Both the position numbers and the translations under genes were made by a program. A stretch of DNA of 28,591 nucleotides from Chara braunii (Eukaryota; Streptophyta; Charophyceae; Charales; Characeae): contig BFEA01001130.1 in NCBI GenBank assembly GCA_003427395.1, forward strand, positions 1,493 to 30,083, in the 5' to 3' direction. Shown here in pieces: positions 1 through 9,043 of the stretch. Within the stretch, counting starts at the first letter, position 1. Each line of letters begins with the position of its first letter. Under the pieces are notes generated by a model, which did not search any database, had not been told where the DNA came from, and saw only the letters and a program-made list of their open reading frames with translations.

Positions 1-338
1 CACGATGAGCACGAAAAGCACGGATCGATGATGAGCACGTGATCATGCACCAAAGAAAAGCAAGGATCCACGATGAGCACGAAAAGCACGTATCCACCAT
101 GAGCCCCGAGCACCAAAAGCACGGATCGACGATGAGCGTGTGATCATGCACCAAAGAAAAGCACGGACCCACAATCAGCACGTGATCATGCACCAAAGCA
201 CGGATCCACGATCGGCACGTGATCATGCACAAAAGCACGGTTCCACGATTAGCACGTGACGAAAAGCACGGTTCCACGATCAACTTGTGACGAAAAGCAC
301 GGTTCCACGATGAGCACCGAGCACCAAAGAGCACAGTC

Positions 339-405
<67 letters not shown>

Positions 406-435
406 CACGGATCCACGATGAGCACCGAGCACCAA
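1..435. repeat. GCACG-type degenerate minisatellite
   Basis: The block is built from about a dozen imperfect units containing AAAGCACGGATCCACGATGA followed by variable links such as GCACGTGATCATGCACC or GCACGAAAAG. Unit length varies between roughly 26 and 45 bases, so it is an irregular tandem array. It is interrupted at 339-403 by a CG/GA microsatellite and the array motif resumes after it, so the microsatellite grew inside the array. Reading frames through it are low complexity and I do not regard them as genes. The array runs off the left edge of the window. Confidence 0.85.
339..403. repeat. (CG)n(GA)n microsatellite
   Basis: Six CG dinucleotides pass directly into an uninterrupted GA run of about 25 units. 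The Arg/Glu-rich and Ser/Leu-rich reading frames across it are translations of the dinucleotide, not proteins. Confidence 0.97.
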
Positions 436-447
436 AGAGCACAGTCC

Positions 448-452
448 GAGAG

Positions 453-489
<37 letters not shown>

Positions 490-490
490 C

Positions 491-522
<32 letters not shown>
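448..522. repeat. Compound (GATA)n(GA)n(GACA)n microsatellite
   Basis: About six GATA units are followed by GA units, two GACA units and a further long GA run. It sits directly at the join between the GCACG minisatellite and the next GTAGG-type array. Confidence 0.97.
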
Positions 523-525
<3 letters not shown>

Positions 526-716
526 GCGTAGCGTAGGTCGCGTCGTGTAGGTCGCGTAGCGTAGGTTGCGTAGGTAGGCCGCGCCGCGTAGGTAGGTCGT
601 GTAGCGTAGCGTAGGTTGCGTAGGTAGGTCGCGTCGAGTGGGTAGGTCGCGTAGGTAGGTCGCATAGGATGCGTAGGTAGGTCGCGTAGGTTGCGTAGGT
701 AGGTCGTGTCGTGTAG
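523..716. repeat. GTAGGTCGCGTAG tandem repeat
   Basis: The stretch is composed almost only of the words GCGTAGGTAGGTCG, GTAGCGTAGGTTGCG and close variants. It is a GC-rich, purine-skewed array with no fixed long period. The reverse strand reads as Thr/Tyr/Arg-rich peptides, which is a by-product of the repeat. Confidence 0.9.
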
Positions 717-743
717 GGCTGTACTTTTCCCGCCCGCCCGCCA

Positions 744-968
744 ACGGTCCTTTCGGACCGATTTCCCCAAGGCACTGCGGCAATCCGGGCCGTAAACGGC
801 TCAACGGCCTGGATTCGCCCGCGATCTTAAAACTTTAAGATCGCGGGGCGATCTGGGCCGTCGAGCAGGTGCAACCGCGAACGGCCTGGATCGCCGCGCG
901 ATCTTAGTCTTAAAGTCTTAAAGTCTTAAAGTCTTAAAGTCTTAAGATCGCGCGGAAATCCGGGCCGT
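744..968. repeat. Three tandem foldback modules ending in GGGCCGT
   Basis: Three modules lie head to tail. Each starts with AACGG and ends with ATCCGGGCCGT or ATCTGGGCCGT (ends at 793, 861 and 968). The second (804-861) folds on itself: ACGGCCTGGATTCGCCCGCG pairs with the closing half around a CGATCTTAAAACTTTAAGATCG centre. The third (881-968) has the same outer arms but its centre is expanded by an 8-base repeat, TCTTAAAG, about five times (908-945), flanked by CGCGCGATCTTA and its complement. I recognise no known element. Confidence 0.75.
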
Positions 969-1074
969 CGAATAGCGATTTCTATAATTGTAGGGATTGC
1001 AAAATGTTGGATGCAAGAGGACAACCGCAGATCAAACATCCAACGGTGGATAACCCCCAACGCCCGCCACGTAT
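969..1074. other. Short unassigned spacer with ATCCAACGGTGGAT palindrome
   Basis: The spacer holds an interrupted palindrome, ATCCAACGGTGGAT, near 1039-1052. Such ends resemble MITE-type sequences, but no partner end or target duplication is visible. It abuts the point where the integrase reading of element A stops. Confidence 0.35.
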
Positions 1075-1480
1075 GCAGCCTGCGACCGAAAAGCCTTAGT
1101 AGGGGGAGATATATTTAAAGAACCTATCCACAATGACCATGACTTGACTGTTCCCATTTTGACTCTTCGTCAGACTCATGAAGTCAATTGAGATAACCTC
1201 ACCTGGTCCATTTGGAGTGGGAACATCTTCTTTCATCCCTTGTCAATCAAACAACTCGGAAACATCACCAAGGTCTTCTTGAACACAAAGTGACCCTCTA
1301 TGTCATGACAATCGCCTAAAATCAAACTCTTTATTGTTTCATTGTTGGGTACAACGACTCTTTGTTCACCATTGTCAATCAAGAACAGAACGCCATTACC
1401 ATTTTATACTCACGAAAACGTTCAGGATTAGTTTTCAGAGTTTGTATGATAGGCTTCCGAATTTTGTCAATGGCACATCC
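1075..1480 (-). pseudogene. Element A: integrase fragment (Ty3/gypsy)
   Basis: On the minus strand, broken frames show the N-terminal zinc-binding part (HDIEGHF, with LFLIDNGEQRVVVPNNE before it) and then the start of the catalytic core, GEVISIDFMSLTKSQNG followed by VMVIVDRFFKY. The D of SIDFM is the first catalytic Asp. The second Asp and the Glu are missing because homology ends near 1075, where the foldback and repeat region begins. Several frameshifts and stops are present. The order continues from RNase H at higher coordinates, as expected for a Ty3/gypsy pol. It is certainly non-functional. Confidence 0.8.
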
Positions 1481-1497
1481 TTCTCCGATCTTATCCT

Positions 1498-1860
1498 TCA
1501 ATTAGTCCTTGTGTCAAGGTAGGTCACTGTTGTTCCACGGAAACTGGTTCTTCTAGAGAGAGCGTCGACCACCACATTGTACCTCCCTTTGATACTCTTT
1601 AGTTCAAAGTCATAACTATCAATGATAGCGGACCACCTTGCTAACTTATGAGTCAAATGTGGTTTCGTGGTCTGATTAAACCTTGAAGTGTCTGCCCAAG
1701 AGAGAATATTCCCAGGTTGGAGAAGTGTCTGCAACAAAGCATACAGTTCTCTCTTATAGGTGGAATTGGCCACTTTATCAGAAGGAGATGACAAAACATT
1801 AATTCAAAAGGTTTGTTATCTCTTCCCATCATTTTGTTGTAGTACAGCCCCAACCCCATA
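1498..1860 (-). pseudogene. Element A: RNase H region
   Basis: The minus strand keeps the typical gypsy RNase H ending: a YKRELYALLQTL segment (YERELLAIV in family members), then LARWSAIIDSYDFELK and GRYNVVVDALSRR. Two overlapping frames cover it (about 1859-1653 and 1794-1498), so at least one frameshift separates the RNase H start from its end. The VVDALSRR motif marks the end of RNase H, after which the linker to integrase follows. It is a relic. Confidence 0.85.
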
Positions 1861-1877
1861 CAGACTCACGTTAGTTG

Positions 1878-2700
1878 TTATAATGAAAGGAAGTGAGGGG
1901 CCTGCAATTTTAAAACAGGGCAACGAGTTAAATGACGACTCACAATCCTTGTCCCATAGCCAAATTCTTCCCAAATTCTTCCCTTTTTTAGTAGCCTCCT
2001 CATAAGGGCAGCTATGCTAGAGAAATTCTTGACAAACTTCTTGTAGTAGCAAGCTAGTCCCAAAGAGGAGCGTAGTTCAGTTAGGTTCGTTAACTTAGGC
2101 CAATCCCTGATCGCATCAATTTCCTTTTCTTTCGGCCTTAGTCCACCTTCATTGACAATGTGTCCCAAACATAGGACCTCAAACTTTATGAACTCATATT
2201 CCCTCGGATTGAGTTTAAAGTTACCTTCTCTTAGTTTTTGCGGGACCAGACACCAATGTTTCTCGTGTTCCTCCAGTGTCTTGCTGAAAACCAAAATGTC
2301 ATAGAGATACACTACTACGAATTGATCCAACCACTCACGAAATAATTCATTCATGGATAGTTGGAAGGTTGTTGAGGTGTTAGTTAGACCAAAGAGCATC
2401 ACAACAAACTCATAGTGCCCATACCTAATTCGAAACGTCGTCTTATGCTGATCTTCTAGGGCCACCTCAGTCTGGTGGTAGCCATACTTGATATCAATCT
2501 AACTGTAGTACCTGCAACCCTGCAACTAATCAGGTAAGTCGACAATATGAGGTTAAGGTTCCCCATCCTTATAGTAACGGAATTCAAACCTCAATAGTCA
2601 ATGCACAGTCGTAAGTTTACCTTCCTTTTTCGACACAAAGAGTACAAGCACGAAGTAGGGAAAGAAACTTAGCCCTAATCCATCCTTTCTCAATTAGTTC
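1878..2700 (-). pseudogene. Element A: reverse transcriptase
   Basis: The minus strand gives a nearly complete Ty3/gypsy RT. ELIEKGWIRAKF opens it near 2700; IDIKYGYHQTEVA holds the first catalytic Asp near 2480; then RIRYGHYEFVVMLFGLTN, FVVVYLYDILVFS and the thumb LGHIVNEGG with DWPKLTNLTELRSSLGLACYY follow. The family active site is YxDD; here it reads YLYD, so one of the two catalytic Asp residues is lost. An uninterrupted frame covers 2465-1878; upstream, stops interrupt the finger region. It lies between the linker and RNase H in normal order. Confidence 0.92.
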
Positions 2701-2960
2701 CTACAGTTGTTTCTTTAGTTCTTCCAATTCCCTTGGGGACATGCAGTAGATCGATCCTTTGGGAATCCTACTGGCGGGAATAATTTCGATCGTGCGCTTA
2801 ATCGTTCGTTCGATTACTCCCATAGGTTCATGTTGCAGGTCCTTATATTCATAAAGTATAGAAAGAGAATAGGACATAGAGCACTCACCCACTTTCTAAG
2901 CGAGCACCATCATTACATCTTGTACCAACTTCTTCTTTGTGACCATGCTACGGAAAGCAG
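2701..2960 (-). pseudogene. Element A: protease-RT linker
   Basis: This open minus-strand frame has the segment that precedes RT in Ty3/gypsy pol. A LYEYKDLQHEPMG stretch corresponds to the usual (E)YKDVFPEELPGLPP region, then RTIEIIPASRIPKG and MSPRELEELKKQL. The last motif is the conserved start of the RT domain. One stop lies upstream at about 2900. It joins RT at 2700 across a stop. Confidence 0.88.
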
Positions 2961-3103
2961 GAAGACTCTTGCAACAAAAAGACAAAGATAAAAGTCAGAT
3001 TCAGACTAAATGAAAGAATTGGTTTGATTTTATTTTAGAATTTCCATTCTAGAGATTCATCAATTTCGTCATGGAACTTCGATTTTTAGATCAGCTTCCT
3101 CTT

Positions 3104-3306
3104 GTTAATCCATGCCCAAAATCAAGTCAAACGACAAATTCTTTCCGACTAAGAAGGTTACTTCATGCATGATCTTCTTTCCTTCCTTTGTTCGAAAATA
3201 ACATTTCACTCGGTCGACATACTGAGAGACAGTGATGGTACTTTGATCGGCAAACATAAACGTGCTGGGTTGGGGAAAATCCTTTACCTTCTACATACTA
3301 CTAAAG
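3104..3306 (-). pseudogene. Element A: C-terminal half of aspartic protease
   Basis: An open minus-strand frame without its own proper start encodes FMFADQSTITVSQYVDRV, a hydrophilic turn and VTFLVGKNLSFDLILGMD, then a stop where the family has Trp. The ILGMD motif is the C-terminal landmark of retropepsins. The N-terminal half with the active site is 660 bases away at 3966-4100, separated by an inserted block. This half is too short to stand alone. Confidence 0.8.
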
Positions 3307-3757
3307 GAAACACTGGGCCTCGTGTGACGACCCATGCGAGATCCAGTTCCCAAGTCGGGGAACTGGAGACGAAGGGGGCAAGGCGGCAAGGCGGCCAGAG
3401 GCCGAACCCAAAGGTCCCACGCGAAAGTGTGGGGCGCCAACGGGCGATGGTGTCAGGCCAACAGGGGAGCAGTCGGTGGACCGCAAGTGGACCGCAACAG
3501 TCAAACAGCAAACGACACCGCCAAGCGTCAAAGAATTCCCACGCCGTTGGGAGGCGTCGCAGTCACATGATGTGGTGTCAGGCGTGGCATATCCTACTGA
3601 GCGTCGGGCGTGTGGTACTAAGCAGACCGGCAACGAACGGGCCAAAGGCGGGAGAGACGGGCAGTGGACAAATAGATGTGAGCGGAACGAGCGGGGGACG
3701 TCTGTCGGGTTGCACACACACAACAGAGAGGGGGGGACATCTGTCAGGTTGCTCACA

Positions 3758-3829
<72 letters not shown>

Positions 3830-3966
3830 GCAACTTGATTGGTGCATTTGGTCGGAATGGCGGACGAAGGTGAGTCACTCCTCTTCGAAACTCCACCTCC
3901 CCCTTGCACGACCTCCTTCCCTCGTACGAACGTCCTTCTCCCCTTTGCACGACCAGGACGACCTCA
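3306..3966. mobile_element. Inserted block splitting the element A protease
   Basis: The protease reading of element A stops near 3966 and resumes near 3306 with only a few residues missing, so the intervening 660 bases are an insertion of other DNA. The block is more GC-rich than its surroundings. It starts with a hairpin, CCAGTTCCC/GGGGAACTGG (about 3350-3368), has two copies of a GGGGGACRTCTGTCRGGTTG unit (3694 and 3733) and then a long GA microsatellite. I found no protein and no clear terminal repeats or target duplication, so its class is unknown and the edges are approximate. Confidence 0.55.
3763..3828. repeat. (GA)n microsatellite
   Basis: An almost pure GA run of over 30 units with one AA interruption. 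It lies inside the block that interrupts the element A protease. Arg/Glu and Ser/Leu frames across it are not proteins. Confidence 0.97.
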
Positions 3967-4110
3967 ACATCCGTAAGTGCAACTTCTTAATTGCTTTCCC
4001 GGAAACGCAAGACCTCGTAGACCCATGCTCAACATGCGTCCATGCAATCTTTACATTTGCGATCATCAATTCACCCTTACTTTGGGCTTTCTTATAGCCC
4101 ATGAACATCT
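3966..4110 (-). pseudogene. Element A: N-terminal half of aspartic protease
   Basis: The minus strand reads YKKAQSKGELMIANVKIAW, then VEHGSTRSCVSGKAIKKLHL. This matches the retropepsin start, where the family has a (V/I)D(S/T)GSTR active site; here the Asp-Ser pair is Glu-His, so the catalytic Asp is gone. The frame continues into the inserted block. It follows gag on the minus strand as expected. Confidence 0.7.
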
Positions 4111-4389
4111 CAAAGCAATCAATTCAAAACCGAGTTCATTAAGGGACTCACCCAGTGTAACGGAACACAAGACTTGTTCAGGGTGAGGGGCCAAAGACTT
4201 GTTCAGGGTGGATTGGGTGAGGGACTCACCCGTATGTGGTAGAGGGTTGGAAAGGGTTCGTGGAGCCATCTCAACCAAATCCTCTGGCTTAGTAGGAGCA
4301 GACGCTACTCCTAATGACAAGGAAATGATCCTATCGGTTTTGCTCCACACGGTTCTTTTCCCGGTCCCATTTGATTGACCTCCCTTCAT

Positions 4390-5280
4390 GACTTCAGCGT
4401 ACGTACCTTTGACCCAGGCGGTCAAGATTCCTCAACTGGAGGTAGTCGTACTTACCGAATTCAACTTTCATGACAAGGTGACCTCGAATAGGCTCAGGAA
4501 AAGTCTGTGAGAAGCTAAATAGAACCTAATTGTCTTGCAAGTTCACGCTAGGTACCTACAACAAACGATCAACCTCACAAGACAAAGCATCTATAGTGGT
4601 CCATCGTTTTTGCCCAATCGTGGTCACTTCATTGAAGGCCTTATCCGTCGTTGTCTTGTCAACGAATCTTTTTTTCATTTTCTACAAGAATTCGCGTAGG
4701 GCCATCGTTTTAGCCCACTTGCCTATGTCCTCGAAACCAGCCGCATTGGCCTGAGACAATACCCACTCCTTGGCAACTTCTGCGAGGCAAGAAGTGGAAG
4801 AGGCCTTGGCTGTCTTCGGCGACAAACATGGTCGAACAATACATTTGGAACTTCGTGATCCACAACAATAAGTGTTTCCCCTTCTTATCATTGTAAGTGA
4901 AGGGCAACTTCACTTTTTCCTTTCTTTTCGATTTCACACTTTCTTCCTCTTTCTTTTCAGTCAATATGTGTCGATGTGTTTTGATGCCATCCATCATTAG
5001 TTTCTCCTTCAGTTCCAGTTTTTCTTTTTCCGGTAGTCCCTGTCGACGTTCCCGTCTCATAGTACGCGACTGTCACCTCGAGTTCAGTCGTAACATGGTC
5101 CGGCCGAAGCCTCCTCTCTGATCTATTCCTCACCTATGTGATCACAACCTGTAACTTTTGGTCTCTCCTCATATCTACCTCATCGCCGTCGAAATTTAGG
5201 ATCCTTGTAATCGAAGGACCTTCCCCCGACACCAAGGCCCAGCGTACCAAGAGCTGCAACACTTAGGCTTATGGGATTTT
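4390..5280 (-). pseudogene. Element A: gag (capsid) relic
   Basis: The minus strand shows a typical plant or algal Ty3/gypsy capsid: KVKLPFTYNDKKGKHLLLW, FQMYCSTMFVAEDSQ, then after a frameshift WVLSQANAAGFEDIGKWAKT and ALREFL. From there one frame continues to about 4390 (KRFVDKTTTDKAFNEV, IRGHLVMKVEFGKYDYLQL), broken by four TAG/TGA stops. An acidic to basic N-terminal stretch (NFDGDEVDMRRDQ) extends to about 5250. No zinc knuckle is visible between gag and the protease. The part from about 5060 to 5280 is less certain. Confidence 0.82.
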
Positions 5281-6043
5281 AGCCCTCTTTTGCACAGCAT
5301 AGCCACTTTTTCAGAATAGCCCGTGCTTATCACCTCTAACCACTACTCACTTTCTCAAGCACTTAACATGGATAAGCCACCGAACCACTAGGCTCAGACG
5401 GCCACAATCTTTGCTCCTCACCTCCGCACCTTTATCCCGGCTTACAAGACTATGCAATGGCAACAAGAGTCTTGTGTGCATCCACTGACCAATACCAGAA
5501 AAGCTCAGCAACTGCTCCTACAAAACTCGAGGAAGTCGCGGTTCACGTGTACTAAACGAGAGGTTCAAAAGCGCTTTGAAAATGCTTTATCAATAAATTA
5601 AAAATTAATAACAATAGTTTTTAGTTGGGACTAAAGTTCAGCGGTCACTACTTGAGCGTGACTCTATGGCGTGCATCTGCTCTCTTTTCCACTTAGTTTG
5701 AAAAGACTGCAGGTCTGGCGGGCAGTGGTCCCACAACGGGATACCGACATGTGCTCTCCCTTCTTTAAAGGAGGCCTTCAGGCTACCACTGCTTGGTACC
5801 CATATCCAATGGCAAGAAGGGGGCTCATGACCTTCCGTGGGGGTGATGAGCTCCCTACCAAAGTGGTCGCAGGTGCCCTCTTTTGGGCTTCTGTTCCGCG
5901 ATACTTGATAGGTTGCACCAGCAGCAAAGAAAAAAAAGAAACACGAGGGATCGACACAGTCTAGTCTCATGATTTCAAACTCAAAGAAATGAACCATTTG
6001 CTCCCTTGCGAAGTGACAAAAGGGGGAACTAATGAAAAGACAA
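5281..6043. other. Unassigned flank of element A (possible 5' LTR or leader)
   Basis: This is the upstream side of element A gag on the minus strand, where its 5' LTR and leader should be. I could not find a second LTR copy in the window, because the 3' side of A is cut off near 1075, nor a tRNA-complementary primer site. Reading frames here have no recognisable domain. An AT-rich stretch lies at 5583-5625. Confidence 0.4.
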
Positions 6044-6078
6044 TAATAATACTAATAATAATAATAACAATAATAATA

Positions 6079-6119
<41 letters not shown>
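6044..6119. repeat. (TAA)n microsatellite
   Basis: TAA/ATA trinucleotides repeat about 25 times with a few interruptions. The Tyr/Ile-rich frame on the minus strand is a by-product. Confidence 0.97.
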
Positions 6120-6749
6120 GAAACGAAAGAAAGAGAGAAAGAAACGTCGTGAGATCATCGCAAACATCACATTGATTAAGTACTACAAGAGTTATCTAGA
6201 TATTTGGGGTAGATAGTAAATACGACGTTCTAGTTTCTCACCCTTCTTTTCTCCTTTTCTCCCTTTTCTTTTCTTTTTTTTTTTCTTTTTCTTTTTGATA
6301 GCGATCGCGCCGCATGTGACTATCCCATAACTCGACACTTAGGGAATCGGTGCGCAGTAGAAAAGATTTTGTCGGTACTATTCCCTTCGCATCCCTGCAC
6401 GAGGCCAACGACTACCACGAGCGCAGGGCAGTTGCGATCTGTTGTGCGGTAGGGCGTCGAGCCTGCATGGACCAATGGAAAGTCCAATGGCGCACCCCGC
6501 TCCTTTTTCCAGTTAAGGCGCCATCTAGGACTGGTCCAAGAACAAGCCGTGTATAAGAACCGCCTGGTATGTAGCCGAGGGCTGTGAACAGGGTGTGCCT
6601 GGTACAACGTGGAAGGCCGGGACACCGCGCCCTCCAACACCGTGTCTGTGCTGATCTTAACGGAGTTTATTACACAAGCTTCAAACAATTTTCACCAACC
6701 CTTCAGGAGTTTTTTTCCTCCCTCCTTTCATCTCCTCTCAGATCCTGGC
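6120..6749. other. Unassigned region with a polypyrimidine tract
   Basis: A T/C-rich tract runs at 6236-6296. A 122-codon minus-strand frame (6688-6320) is present but shows no domain I recognise, and its codon use gives no reason to trust it. Nothing else is supported here. Confidence 0.35.
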
Positions 6750-7143
6750 CATGGCGCTGATTCAGGAACCCAACGGTCAACCTCTTGAGAACCTGCAGAC
6801 CACCGGCGCCCCCACCCAACACCACTCTTTGCACCAGCTCCTCACCATATCAACTCAGAAGCAGCAGCACCTCTCCAAAATTAACTTGGAATCAGCAACA
6901 CCTCTTTGAACGACCCAGAATGAACAATGCAAGTCTAAACTCCTCTCAAGATGGTCCGCGCCAACTCCAAAAAGACGGAGTACAGTCGAGCTTGAAGGAG
7001 AAAATACAGCTGCCACAAAGTTGCAGATATGGCTGCACCTTGTTATGTGCCTGATTGAAAATGAATCCAGCATGGCGTTCACACCTTCCCATACACGTGC
7101 AATGACGAGTAGACTTGGAGAGAGCAATCCACACCGAACCTGA
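6750..7143 (+). pseudogene. Possible ORF interrupted by one in-frame TGA
   Basis: From ATG at 6750 a frame runs 52 codons, meets TGA, then stays open for about 77 more codons to a TGA TGA pair near 7141. The first part is Gln/His-rich (LQTTGAPTQHHSLHQLL), the second has a short helical stretch (KLQIWLHLVMCLIENESS). I do not recognise a family. The context upstream of the ATG (CCTGGCC) is partly echoed at 7345-7352 before another short frame, which hints at an old duplication. It may be chance. Confidence 0.25.
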
Positions 7144-7432
7144 TGATGAGATTACATAGTGGAGGCTTAGAAGACTAAAAATAGAATTGAATTAAATCAA
7201 TTCTAATTTATACCGTTGCTCACCAACTCAATCAGCAGCACGCTTTTTCCAGGGTCGAACCAAGTTACTAACACCCACGGACCAATTATTTACAAAGTTT
7301 CATCAAACCAGGGAGACTTCTGCTTCCTCCCAACCTCGAGCTCCTAGCCATGACGTACATGCACGCCCAACCTATTCAGCCCACCAAGCGCCACACACCC
7401 TCCTGAACCAAACACGCCACTTTGTTTCAACC

Positions 7433-7594
7433 ATGAAGCCTACTGCAGATGAAGAGTCTGCTCAGCAGGGGAGCGCAGCTCCTAGGACGAAGAAGAAGAA
7501 GAACTTGATGAAGAAGAGATGGGTGCCACTTGACAAACACTTCGAAGAAGAGTTTCAACAACAATGTTATCTATTCCCAACAAAGCAAAGGTAA
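7433..7594 (+). CDS. Small basic hypothetical ORF
   Basis: A 53-codon frame with a lysine-rich centre (PRTKKKKNLMKKRWVPLDKH) and an acidic and Gln-rich end. Its last codons overlap AAG|GTAAAA, which could be a splice donor, so it might be an exon. No homolog comes to mind and the length is within chance. It was too short for most ORF cut-offs. Confidence 0.18.
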   Translation: MKPTADEESAQQGSAAPRTKKKKNLMKKRWVPLDKHFEEEFQQQCYLFPTKQR

Positions 7595-8042
7595 AAGGAG
7601 GTGCCTTACAATGCTTAGGGCCTGATGCTCCGCGCTAGCTGCCAACAAGCAGAACGGCCCAGCTATGACAGTCAATTCCCACCAAGGATGAAGATGGAGC
7701 CCTGCCTTAGCACTGGATTAGCGCAACAGGATTCCACAAGGCCTCTTTTCTAGCAACGTGAAAAAGAAAAAACACCCAAAGAACCCCTCAAAATTTGGCT
7801 GCCTCATTTTCCTACCCTGCCAGTGCTACGAGCTAGACCTACGACTGTTCGAAACGACAAACTAACGGACTTTTCCTACAACCTGACTGAATATAGACTA
7901 GAAACACAGGCAAAAGGAAAAGAACAAACTGGTAGGGCCTAGAAATACCCCGAATAGTGAAAAGTCCTAATGAGGGACAGGTCCAAGGATCAAGCCCCGA
8001 AGCTATCAAACGAAGAAAAACAACACAACTATCTAGTTAGTG
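7595..8042. other. No gene seen
   Basis: I see no coding region, RNA gene or repeat of note in this stretch. Confidence 0.4.
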
Positions 8043-8084
8043 TACAACCCGCTCGAAACTGCAATTCATTGCACTGTACCCCCA
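8043..8084 (-). repeat. Direct repeat copy 1, G-rich tract plus TGCAATGAA
   Basis: On the minus strand it reads TTGGGGGTACAG then TGCAATGAATTGCAGTTTCG and AGCGGGTTGTA. It matches the block at 8562-8605 with a few changes. A purine-rich run followed by TG is the arrangement of a polypurine tract and LTR start, but the second copy makes the assignment open. Confidence 0.55.
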
Positions 8085-8561
8085 ACAGCACAACTATGCT
8101 GTCACCAGGTTCAGCGCTTGAAGCACCTGGTCCAGCACTGGCTTTGGGCCCCAGTTGTCACCTCCAGCTATAGCGCTGCTCCATCAGCTTGGCCGCGTCA
8201 ACGACAATCTTCCAACAACGTTTCACCCACTGGAGACCAAAACGTCATATAGACCTCTACCTCTTTTACCTGACTCTATTGAAAGTTTTATGTCGACCTA
8301 CTGGACCGGACCTCTAGGACCTAAGATGACTAGAATAATTGCCAGACTTTTCCAGTAACAGTGGGACTGGTCACTTCCTTGCCCTAGCTATTGGTCACTA
8401 GTCCATTACAGTAGCAAGGAGTCAAGTTCGACCTGGACAATGTTTAGGGCTAATAGTACCGAATTTTAGGGAGTTACAAAATTGTCCTTGCTAGACTAAT
8501 TCTCCTTCAGTTACCAAATAGGACCCAAAACTTGAATTTACAAAAATGTCCCAGTTACGGT
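8085..8561 (-). other. Possible 3' LTR portion of element B
   Basis: The stretch lies downstream of the element B chromodomain on the minus strand and starts after a polypurine-like tract. It has no coding potential and includes text such as CTGGGACATTTTTGTAAATT, of the kind often seen in plant gypsy LTRs. No matching 5' LTR was found beyond 14950, so the assignment is an inference. Confidence 0.3.
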
Positions 8562-8605
8562 TACAGCCCGCTGAGAAACTGCAAGTTCATTGCATTCCTA
8601 CCCCC
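8562..8605 (-). repeat. Direct repeat copy 2 / candidate polypurine tract and LTR start
   Basis: On the minus strand CCCGGGGGTAGGAA is followed by TGCAATGAACTTGCAGTTTC and CAGCGGGCTGTA. It sits just after the element B chromodomain, where the 3' LTR boundary is expected. TGCAATGAACTTGCA is itself a short inverted repeat. Its diverged partner is at 8043-8084. Confidence 0.45.
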
Positions 8606-8639
8606 GGGGAGCAAGGACCCCTGAGCTAGTAGTGGCCAC

Positions 8640-9043
8640 GAGGAGAATGGCAGGGCAACCCTTTCTGTTTTGCCCATGCAGCAGGACAACAGACTTGGCA
8701 ATCTTGAGAAGTTCTTCCCTTGGAATCACTGATCTTTAGTATGTGGTTGGAAAAGGACTTCACAAGGTACTCACAGTGGGCCCCAGTGGTCCTCGACACA
8801 CTCGACATCATACCCCTTTCCAGGGATAGGCGGGCCGAATTGAGGAGGACTGTCCAGGAATGCACCTGAGGGCGTGAAGAGCAACAACTTTGATGTATGA
8901 AAAACAGGATAGGTTATGAGGTGTGGTGGTATTGCCAACGCGTAGGATAGACCAAAAGGATGAGATATGCAATCAGACTCGTTCTCAAACACACTTGTCA
9001 TGCATGTAAACAGCAACGCAGCATACTGGCGACATGCGCCCAC
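8640..9043 (-). pseudogene. Element B: integrase C-terminus and chromodomain
   Basis: The minus strand reads SYALAIPPHLITYPVFHTSK, the conserved end of the gypsy integrase SH3-like domain (family: Y(R/K)LxLPPHLxIHPVFHVSKL). After a linker with PQFGPPIPGKGYDVECVEDH, the chromodomain start, two frameshifts follow: EYLVK in the next frame and PREELLKIAKSVV in the third correspond to (E)YLVKWKGYPxEExTWEPxxN. The aromatic-cage Trp residues are lost. A chromodomain after integrase places element B among the chromoviruses, in which it targets integration to modified chromatin. Confidence 0.75.

Noticed and set aside
60-110. GATGAGCACGAAAAGC words resembling a hammerhead ribozyme core (CUGAUGA...GAAA)
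   Set aside because: The U of the conserved CUGAUGA is missing and there is no stem II between the two motifs.
249-804. Long minus-strand frames rich in Ser, Leu, Thr, Tyr and Arg
   Set aside because: They are translations of the GA microsatellites and GTAGG repeat, with no non-repeat coding content.
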